NCBI GenBank assembly: GCA_026315105.1
Contig: CM048744.1
Location: 312,673,270 to 312,737,269 of the forward strand
Direction of reading: 5' to 3'
Length of the DNA: 64,000 bases
Origin: Locusta migratoria
Lineage: Eukaryota; Arthropoda; Insecta; Orthoptera; Acrididae
Each line of letters starts with the position of its first letter. Within the stretch, counting starts at the first letter, position 1. The position numbers and the translations under genes are program-made. Below the pieces are notes generated by a model. That model was not told where the DNA came from and searched no databases. It worked only from the letters and a program-made list of their open reading frames with translations. Shown piece after piece: positions 55,791-64,000 of the stretch.

Positions 55791-56124
55791 GTATAGTGTA
55801 TAAGAAAAATCGTTGAAAATTACAAAAAATACCGTATGGGTTCATTATTTGATGCAACTGTTACGTCAAATAGAACAAATCTCATTGTTTTCTATTCATA
55901 TCTGACGTCCGTAAAAAATGGATAAAATCATTTTCTCCTATAGAACAACAGACACTGATTACTAACTTATTGCATTTAAGGAAGATTGCTATATTTGCCT
56001 AAAAATCTAAAGAAGACTAAAAAGTGTTTGCTATAAATCAATATGGAGATTTCTATTTGCGCATATTTTCGGTGTAGACCCCTCCCCATCCCCCTCATAC
56101 ATCTCATTAAAAGGAATAAACTTA

Positions 56125-56848
56125 TTTTGGTGGCGTCTATAAATTACGTGAGGTGATTTTGACGTTTTCTCGAGAGATGTGTAAAGTCCTATGGGACCAA
56201 ACTGCTAAGGTCATTGGTCCCTAAACTTACACACTACTTAAACTGACTTATTCTAAGGACAATACACACACTCATGCCTGAGGGAGAACCCGAACGTCCG
56301 ACGCGAGCAGCTGTACACCTCAACCCACACGGCTAAACGCGCGGCTTCTCGAGAGAGATTGGCGTGAGATTTTGCTCGACCCCGCCCTATAATCTCAATG
56401 TTCAAAATGCATATTTTAGTGTAAATACGTTAATTTGTGCTTGATTTCGCATGGTTTTATACTTTGTAGTAAAGACAACAATGGAAAAATCATGTATAAA
56501 TGGCATAGCACGCAGATAATGCACTTCAAAGTGGGAACCAGTTCTCGATATGTATCGTGTAAAATATGAATAATACAGAACCTTGGCTGGTTGTAGAAAA
56601 CAGTTTTCATAACAAAACCTGTAAAATTTTATCATTGTAAGCAGCAAGTTATTTTAGACGTGAAACGTGTTGTACTTAAATTAACCGAGTTATCTCTCAG
56701 CTTTACACTGTTTCTTCTGGGGGGAAAATTACGGGAGATTTGCCGAGACACCCCTCTTCCCCACCTGAGGTTTGGTGAGATTCGGGTCAACTCCCCCTCC
56801 CCCCCCCCACCCCCAAAAAAAATCACGTAATTAATGGACGCCCCCTTT
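56125..56848. mobile_element. Putative element with inverted GGCGTCYATWAATTACGTGA ends
   Basis: GGCGTCTATAAATTACGTGA at 56133 and the inverse of GGCGTCCATTAATTACGTGA near 56840. No target duplication was established. A SINE is nested inside. Confidence 0.5.
56178..56345 (-). repeat. tRNA-derived SINE, family C
   Basis: Tail TTGGTCCCTAAACTTACACA, degenerate inverse B box (GAGAACCCGAACGTCC). Exact 11-bp duplication TTCTCGAGAGA (56167-56177 and 56346-56356). Confidence 0.92.
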
Positions 56849-57719
56849 AGGCAGGTGATTTTATTTCAAGTAAATAAGTTAATGTTCTTTTTGTTATAAA
56901 ACTAAGTTTTCAGCAGGGTCGGAACTGCAGCTTTTTTATGGCCACTTAAAAGTCAGAATTCGTCTTATTAAAAGTACTTCCTACCCCCACACCCTTTCGT
57001 TAAGAAATGCCAAACGGGCGACCTTGACATGGCAGAACATTTATTGACTTGAAATTATCTTTGCGAATATTTCGTAAAAATAGAACTGAAAGTTCATGAC
57101 AAGAAAGGAAACATTTCTTTTGTTGCCCTGTGAGATAATTACAGGGCTACCAGCGCAAAAATGGTTGGAGGAATCTATTACTTTTTTTCATTTCAACAGA
57201 TACGTTTTAAAACGAAAAATAACATCGCTGTTCAGATCATTATCAGAATATTGAAATATTTCCCATCTTTTTCTCATATGCAAGTAAAGTTTGTAATCAC
57301 CCATTCAAGAAATAAGGTGAGCGAACTGCTTTTCCTAACACTGCTGGTATCTACTCATGAATTCATCACACGATGTAATTCTCTTAGAGAAATTGAAATG
57401 ACTGAATAGCGGATATTATGTTTCAGTTCCCTCAACAGAAGCTTCAGGCATAAAATGGAGTTCCAAAGGGCAGACATGACTTTGTTATGTACGGTAACAC
57501 TTCGTCAGATGCATGCAAAGAAACATTGGTCCTGGGCTCCTGGAACCTATTGAAAAAACGCAAGGCTTCGTTATCTTTCACTCAGTTTATTTTAAAAAAA
57601 TGTTGCAAAATGTTTTACTCTGTATATTTCGCTGTTATCTGTGTCATTGAAAATGGGGCCTATGATTCAGCTACCAGTAACTGTGCACCACACTTCTATT
57701 TATTTTTCTGATCGTGAAG
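56849..57719. other. No gene recognised
   Basis: AT-rich, frames of 74-82 codons at 57161-57409 and 57487-57711 without motifs. Confidence 0.4.
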
Positions 57720-58075
57720 GGATTCCCCATGAAGCAGAACAGCTCTATTGGTGCTCCAGTGTCCTTAGTTTAGGGCGTTAATATAACCGTGGAAATGGAA
57801 TCAAGTCTGGTCTGAAAACATAATCAGGTAAGGATCCGTATCGCCGTCAAGCACTTGGTTCGAAAACAATTCGCAAAACCTAGCTCTGTACGACAGATCA
57901 CCAGATGTGAATTGTTGACTGTTATTATAATTTAGGGCTCTACCCCAAATACCTGATCTTTGTAAAAGGTGCAAGAAACGCTCGTGAGCCAGTCCAATGG
58001 ATGTACTGTACATGTGGGCACAGGCCCCCACAAAAACACTACTTCCTAAAACTCCCATAAGGGAGGACCAGAAGA
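57720..58075 (-). pseudogene. DUF4817-group transposase catalytic fragment
   Basis: Minus strand 58058-57801: NYNNSQQFTSGDLSYRARFC, ELFSNQVLDGDTDPYLIMFS, DQTWFHFHGYINALN. The SDEAWFHLSGYVNSQN-type first Asp motif is clear, with Glu changed to Gln. Rest of the protein missing. Confidence 0.7.
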
Positions 58076-58508
58076 GATTTTCTCAAGGAGCTTAAAAGTA
58101 ACGTATCAAGAAAACGTATCTTCAGAAAGTGAAGAGATCTTCTCTAACACGAACGTTAATTAACTTTCAACACACTGTGTTACTTGCAAGGGGCGTGTAC
58201 GTAAAATACGTACTTGCAACTTTTGTTTGCACAATATGTTTAGCAATACTTCAGTATTTCAGTGGAAAAAAAAAGCTTTGAGCTGTAATACTTAGACGCC
58301 ATTTACAAATTGAGTGAAGTTTCTCTCATTTTGCACGTAATAATTTCAGTGTCGTTAAGTCAATGTTTTTTGTACATAAAGAACTGAAAATTTTTGTTAC
58401 GGTTACGTTTTATCAATGTGTAATTGTTATTATTGATTAAATGAAATAAATTTTGAGACAAAATCTTTTTCTTTTGGCAGAAATATAACTTAAAATACAC
58501 GTACAAAC

Positions 58509-60860
58509 ATGAAACGACATCGTCCAAGTGGAGCACAAAAAAGCAAAAAACAGAGGGCCAAACGTTGAATTGTGACAATTCTGAAGACAGCTTACCAGAT
58601 GAAGAGGATGTGAATGAAGAGGAAACTACTGGGTTTAGTAGCAATAGTTTGTTTTCCGACATCTGTGAACGACCATATCCTGTACCACAAAATGGAAGAG
58701 TGGATTTAATTAAAGTGGGAAGTGCAACATTTCAAAACAAAGATGGACCATTTGTTTCAGTGAACAGACAAGGTGACAAGGATAAGTCGAAAGGTACTAA
58801 CCGACAATTGACGTCTCATTGGTTCTACATCAATCAATCAAATGGTGAGAAAATTCTCCGAACCCTGATGGCGTACTCAACTAAAAACCAGAGTTTATAC
58901 TGTTTTTGTTGTAGACTCTTTAGCACAGACGCAAGTTCTCATAACACATCTAATTTGTAACTGGTTTTCAAGCTTGGTGGAAACTTAGTCCGAAAGTTCA
59001 CAACCACGAAACCTCTTAGAAACATCAAGCTTGTTTTGAAAAAATGGAAAATATTAAGAACAAGTCTAAATGCCAATAGAACAATTGATTGTACTACCTA
59101 GACAGCGCATGAAACAGAAAAAAGAAAAGTGAGAGAGATTTTAAACGACTGTTAGACGACACTTTCACTCCGCGGACACAGAGCATATGTTGGCAGAAAA
59201 CAGAGGAAATTTTCTGCAGCTGATTCGACTGTTACCTAAATACGACGCTGTACTAAGGGAACACTTGATCAAACTAGAACAGTCCACTCAGTCACAGGTG
59301 GACAAATTATTTACGAGCTATTTATCCCCCACCACACAAAATGAGTTTATCTCACTTCTGGGCGGAATAGTCGAGAAACAGATTTTAAAAGATATAAAAA
59401 ATCTAAGTATTTTTGTATCATCTTTGATAGCACGCCGGACATATCGCACATACACAAGATCAGTGAAATTATTCGTTACGTTCACAAAGAAAACAAAAAG
59501 GTAAAGTAAAAGAGTCATTTGGGTTGTTTTCAGCAAACAGAGAAGAAAGCTGTTGACGTAACAGAAAATATTTTACGGGTTATTCCAAAAGACGGTCTGG
59601 ACATAACAATGTGCCGAGGACAAGGATATGACAACGCCTCTACAATGGCTGGGGTACATTCAGGCGTTCAAGCAAGAATCTGTGAACTTAATCCTAAGGC
59701 ACTGTTTATACCCTATGCAAACCACTCTATCCGTCTTTGCGGATTGCATGCTTTTGCAGCAGTTACGTTTTGTGTGACTTTCTTTGGAACCTTAGGTAGT
59801 TTGTATGTGTTTTACTCAGCTTCTGCTCATAGATTGACGATCCTTTTGGAAAACTTTGGAGTTACAGTGAAGAGAGTGTCAAATACATGATAGAGTGTCC
59901 ACTACGAAGCAGCGAAACCTGCGTTTCAGTGCTTTAAAAAGATTATTCATGAACTGAAGAACTTTATGATTCCTTGAAAACCTTGGAAACAAGAGGAGCT
60001 GCTCTAACTCTGTTGCCTGCATTGTGTGATTTTTCGTTTTTGTTTTTTCTGAATTTGTGTAATACTGTCTTACAAGAGGTCAACGAAGCTCAAAAGTATT
60101 TACAGATTCTTGGAGTCAGCTTTGAAATGTGTATTATCCAGGTAAGGAGTCTGAAGCTCTTTTTGAAAGACAAGAGAAATCAGCTTGTGAACGAAGCCTT
60201 TCGATTTGTGAAGGACACATGTGACGAGATGGGTATTCCTGTGGAAAAATGAAGAAATATCAGAAAGAAGAAAATGATGCCTGGGGAAAAGGCTGCAGAT
60301 GAGAAGTTGACTTTGCACTACGAACTGAGAAGGTCAATCTTACAGTGCATCGACAAGTTTCAAAAAGAAATTGACACGTTGCAGAAACGTGGAATGCATA
60401 TCAGATAGTTTTGCTGTTTTAGAGCCCAGAAATCTGATTACAACTTCAGAAAAGGAACTTCCCATAATTGTAAAATGTTTAATTGACAATTACGATGAGA
60501 TTTCTGAAGATGGTATCCTCGCAGAAATTCCACGGCTGCGACGATTTCTGCAGGCTGCTAAAGTCCCAAAAGAAGAATCTCTTGGATGGACATGTTTAAG
60601 AGTTTTACAGTTTGTTGTTCAATATGAAATTTCTGAATCCGTTCCGAACCTCACCTTGGCATTAAGATTGTTTTAACTTTCTGTGTTTCGGTAGCGTCCT
60701 GTGAGAGAAGTTTCTCAAAGCTGAGACTCACTAATAATTACCTTAGGTCTACTATGAGCCAAGCAAGACTCTCTAATTTTGCAATTTTGTCAATTAGCGT
60801 GGCTAAAGCTATTGACTTAGATGATGCAATTTGCTGCAGAGAGAGTTAGACGGGTGAGAT
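58509..60860 (+). pseudogene. Near full-length hAT transposase, ZMYM1-like group, frameshifted
   Basis: Starts MKRHRPSGAQKSKKQ at 58509, one frameshift, then LNCDNSEDSLPDEEDVNEEE. TTF-type zinc finger around 58800-58960 (LTSHWFYINQSNGEKILR, LYCFCCRLFST). DUF4371 region 59187-59890: FLQLIRLLPKYDAVLREHLI, YLSPTTQNEFISLLGG, then DSTPDISHIHKISEIIRYV in a shifted frame, MCRGQGYDNASTMAGVHSGV (catalytic Asp) and FIPYANHSIRLCGLHAF. Later TLLPALCDFSFLF, EIPRLRRFLQAAKVPKEE, and the hAT C-terminal dimerisation block SCERSFSKLRLTNNYL near 60700. At least five frameshifts or stops. Known: hAT cut-and-paste, 8-bp duplications. Inference: inactive, but the domain set is complete. No clear terminal repeats found. 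Confidence 0.9.
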
Positions 60861-61089
60861 TGAAAACTGCATGTGAAAGTCACCAGTCATTAAGACAATC
60901 GTTAGTTATTTGTTCTACGTGATTAATAATAAATTAAACTACGTTATTTATAAAAAATAGTTTTATTTATTTCCTTTCATACAGACTATTTACAAACTAA
61001 ATAACTTTCTATTTTCCTCATTTCATTAAGTGTATCAAAAATTTATTCCTCTCTCCTTGAAATTTTTTTCTATTCTTTCCTGAGGTTGG
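60861..61089. other. No gene recognised
   Basis: AT-rich 3' flank of the hAT gene. Confidence 0.4.
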
Positions 61090-61229
61090 CATGAGTGGTG
61101 GAGGCCATGGTATCCTAAATATTCCTGAAGAATGTATCTACACACTGTAAAACTTTTAAACTTGTAGAATAAAAACTGTACAACTGTATTAAAAAAACAG
61201 TGTGCATTTCTTTTGGAGTGACCCTCGTA
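61090..61229 (-). mobile_element. Mariner-type 5' end fragment, same family as 49074
   Basis: Minus strand starts TACGAGGGTCACTCCAAAAG at 61229 and stays similar to 49074-49189 for about 110 bases (TTTTACAGTGTGTAGATACA). Confidence 0.8.
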
Positions 61230-61639
61230 TTTCCTCTTCAACCGTTTGCCCCGTACCTTCCCCTGCTTTGTAAACCATCACAACAATCAAAACAAGAAAC
61301 GCTGTTTAGAGATAGGAAAAAATTGTTTTTTCACATTATGAACTATTTATTAATAAAAATGGCAATGTTTATATAAACACTGTACATGCAAAAATCATGA
61401 ATTTTAAATATCAGCGAACGGTTTTTATTGCAAATAGTTCTTTTTTGAGTGGTATAGCTGGAAGTAGGACTGGACACAAAACCCCACTCTGCATAGTGCA
61501 CACTGGAATGAAGTGTCTGACGACTCCTGCTTCTTTCTTGCTTCTCTCTGTGCACACTCTAGAAGTCGGCGATAGACAAACCACTTTGTGTGTCTATATT
61601 TCCAGTTGCACCAGTATAAATTGGGATAGTATTTGAGGC
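61230..61639. other. No gene recognised
   Basis: Short frames without motifs. Confidence 0.4.
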
Positions 61640-61920
61640 GTCATCACTATTCATCATGTCCGTCCACTGACTGTCTAACACGCTTCCTCCCACTTCCACT
61701 TGAGGGCTGCAAACGCTTCATAGTTCCTGAGGACCCTGCAGCAGCACCTCTCAACGACGTGAGGAGTCACCAGAAACGACACGTAGTTCGAATTCCACGT
61801 TACGCTGTAGGTCCCCTTTCCCCGGTTGGATAACTGGGGTATGCTAGGGACACGCAAGTCGCCGAAGTGGCGTCCTATTGAGAAACTTGCACCAGGCCAA
61901 TGAGCCACACGAAATTATTA
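61640..61920 (+). repeat. tRNA-like repeat, family E, second copy
   Basis: Degenerate B box (GTAGTTCGAATTCCACG), then CTGTAGGTCCCCTTTCCCCG and CGCCGAAGTGGCGTCCTATT. Confidence 0.5.
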
Positions 61921-62017
61921 TTCTGAAATAATACGTATATGTTAGAGGTGAACTAATAATAAAAGGAGGTCACATCAAATTATTTCGTCTGAGGACGTAT
62001 GAAGAAATATATGTGAA

Positions 62018-62311
62018 CTATGATCCTGATTTACCATAAGTTGGATCTTCATCCGGTTCATCGCCATCAAAAACATCACTCAGATTATCTTCCGATTCAT
62101 CAATAACGTGGCAAATCTCGGCGTCGCTCAAAGGCCTACTGATTTTGTTCCCCTTCTGACAACTGTCGTACGAATAATAATGCGCGCGAAAGCTAGAATT
62201 CGTAAGAGAAGAGCCACTCGTAATACTACGGGCGTGACAGTTGTCACAAAGACACATTGAACGTAATATTACAGGATCTATTTGCCTTCCCTTGTCGATA
62301 GCACTCATCAC
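62018..62311 (-). pseudogene. Acidic N-terminal fragment, perhaps piggyBac-like
   Basis: 97 codons: a CDNCH-type cysteine patch, then LSDAEICHVIDESEDN and DVFDGDEPDEDP. The 'L-[ST]-D-x-E...DE..D...D' acidic start is common in piggyBac-derived proteins, but no catalytic domain follows. The family call is weak. Confidence 0.3.
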
Positions 62312-62654
62312 ATCTTGTGAGCAAAGAGCTAATTGGGTTTTACAAAAAAGATACTTTCTGAATGATTCAAGCTATTACTCTTCCATCTCGTGATATATTT
62401 ACTGTACCGCCTGTATTTTACGAAAATACCATTATATAGCAAGCAATAAATCATAAGGGGGCTGTTTTTCAGGATTCTTCTAGTGTGTCTTATATTTTAT
62501 CTACCCCACCCCTCTTTCTGTAGATTTGCAGTTATTTTTTCACCTAAAGGTGGGCCTGTAATGTCCCTAAACCAGTAGCAGTGGCTTAATCAAATTGTAT
62601 ACAACTAAAGCGGATTATTTTCTACAAGATCCACAGTCTTACACTTTAAAAGTA

Positions 62655-62890
62655 CTATAAAATTTGAGAATGATATTTTCACTCTGTAGCGGATTGTGCG
62701 CTGATTATGAAAGTTGCTGGGAGATTAAAACTGGTTCCGGACTTGGAATCGAAAGCGCGACCTTTGTTTTTCGCAGGTGGGCAAGCATCTGCCTCCCCTC
62801 CCCCCTTCCCCTCTTAAGTAGATCGGTTCCTTACGAATCACGCTTGTTCTGTATTGATCATTGAGTTCTTGACTCGCTGAAGCACTGCGA
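62655..62890. repeat. Dispersed repeat fragment
   Basis: GAATGATATTTTCACTCTGT and GCTGGGAGATTAAAACTGG belong to a repeat I recognise as widespread in insect genomes, with a worn tRNA-like block GGAATCGAAAGCGCGACC. Ends approximate. Confidence 0.5.
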
Positions 62891-62904
62891 CGCAACCGAC
62901 TGAG

Positions 62905-63665
62905 CAGATTAGATTAATACTTGTTCCATAGATCATAAATACGATATTTTGCAGTGATGTGGAACGTGTCAGTTTAATAAACAATGTCTAAACATGATAC
63001 TCAATACTTTAGATTGTTATTTTTGTGTAAATTATTATTATTTTTATTTTATTACGTATTTTTAGCGTGAATATTAAGTTTTATCTAAAAAGTCATCTAA
63101 ATAGTAAAAGGAGTTGCCATTCAGAAGGTCTTTAAATTTCTTTTTAAATACTAGTTGGCTATGTGTGACACCTTTGACGCTACTTGGTAAGTGAACAAAG
63201 ACGTTTGTGGCAGCATGATTTACCCCTTTCTGTGTCAAAGTTAGATTTCATCTTGAATAGTGGAGGTCACCCTTTTTCCTAGTGTTTTAGCTTGCACACT
63301 GCTATTACTTATGAATTGGGTCGGATAGTTAATAAATCTATTGTAAAGCTACGCTTTTGTGCAATGAATAATTTTTTAGTCAACGTTGAATTGCCTCAGA
63401 ATATGATCCCACACAAAAGTAGTGAATGAAAATAGGCATAGTAAGCTAATTTATTGAGATGTATATCACCAAATTTTGCAATGATCCGGATATCATAAGT
63501 AGCTGAACTCGAACGTTTCAGCAGATCTTCGATGTTCTAATTCAATCCCTCAGCAATTCAAACACCTAAAAATTTGGAATATTCTACCTTAGCCAAAGAT
63601 TTCTGTTCAAAGTCTATATTCATTAACGGTGTGAATTTTAAAATTTTCCCGGAGAATATTATATT
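62905..63665 (-). pseudogene. LINE reverse-transcriptase C-terminal remnant
   Basis: The minus strand decodes in broken frames to text such as TPLMNIDFEQKSLAKVEYSK and later NAATNVFVHLPSSVKGVTHS and NLKKKFKDLLNGNSFY, the thumb and C-terminal part of an insect non-LTR RT. The 3' sequence ends near TGTTCCATAGATCATAAATA (plus 62930), typical of this repeat. Confidence 0.6.
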
Positions 63666-64000
63666 AAAAGATATTTGGCTTGCTTCCGGTCGTCGATGTA
63701 TACATAGCACGATATTTCAACTGGGCACCTACCTATCGTCTTAAGGTGAGCCATCGAACGCTGAGGAGGGCGTCAATGGTTTCGCATATATGTAGCATGC
63801 TAAGAGTGTTCCGCGCGTGCGTCAAATTCAGATGGTGCACACCGCCCAGCGAACAGCGCAGTGGATGGCAGAGCGGCGTAACTCAGTGCACTGCCACTCG
63901 CTGCCAACACCAACACTCTCAGTCGCCTCGAGCAAATCTTAGAGATGACAGGTCTCCATGCGCCGTCTAGCTGATAGCCGCTGTCACGGTTAATCAGTTT
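63666..64000. other. No gene recognised
   Basis: A 96-codon plus frame (63680-63970) without a domain. Confidence 0.35.

Overview
The window looks like intergenic nuclear DNA from a large, repeat-choked arthropod genome. My best guess is an orthopteran (locust or grasshopper type), inferred from the mix of tRNA-derived SINEs, RTE and CR1/Jockey-type LINEs, DUF4817-type and mariner transposases and hAT elements; no diagnostic host gene confirms it. I found no convincing single-copy host gene and no intact open reading frame of known cellular function. Almost everything recognisable is a transposable element, and most copies are broken by stops, frameshifts, truncation or later insertions.

Layout. 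1-6 kb: a DUF4817-type transposase remnant, SINEs of three families, two hammerhead-like RNA motifs and a TC/AC microsatellite. 6-9.5 kb: a possible DUF7869-like remnant and a Jockey-like LINE split by a SINE. 10-11.6 kb: mariner pieces around a 643-bp LTR that carries a perfect 105-bp tandem duplication. 12-13.6 kb: a 5'-truncated RTE LINE with an 11-bp target duplication. 14.2-17.2 kb: a composite DNA transposon bounded by perfect inverted repeats of about 64 bp. 18-26 kb: SINEs, mariner and Tc1-like wreckage and RTE and CR1-like pieces. 26.1-31.7 kb: a nest of insertions. An old RTE copy is split by a CR1-like LINE, which is itself split by a mariner and by a second CR1-like copy, which is in turn split by a SINE; the same RTE is also split by a 690-bp non-coding element carrying a hammerhead-like motif. 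33-40.5 kb: RTE, Tc1, mariner and LINE fragments, an inverted repeat with arms of about 165 bp and more hammerhead-like motifs. 41.3-44.6 kb: a full-length RTE LINE (3.29 kb, 10-bp target duplication) whose long frame carries only three nonsense substitutions. 46-48.2 kb: a palindrome holding two hammerhead-like motifs and a complete mariner with both terminal repeats, split by a SINE. 49-56 kb: an interrupted mariner and three hAT-type non-autonomous elements, each with an exact 8-bp target duplication. 58.5-60.9 kb: a near full-length but frameshifted hAT transposase of the ZMYM1-like group. 62-64 kb: more repeats and a LINE reverse-transcriptase tail.

The most interesting feature is a recurring RNA architecture at six or more dispersed loci: a short helix, CUGANGA, a small hairpin, GAAA, a palindromic hexamer-like loop, then the other half of the helix, and nearly always an AATAAA-like signal within a few bases. 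The primary sequences differ but the pairings are kept. This resembles the hammerhead ribozymes reported in Penelope-like retroelements, except that all copies have one extra base between the CUGANGA box and stem II. Element family names below are judgements from reading translated motifs, not database matches.
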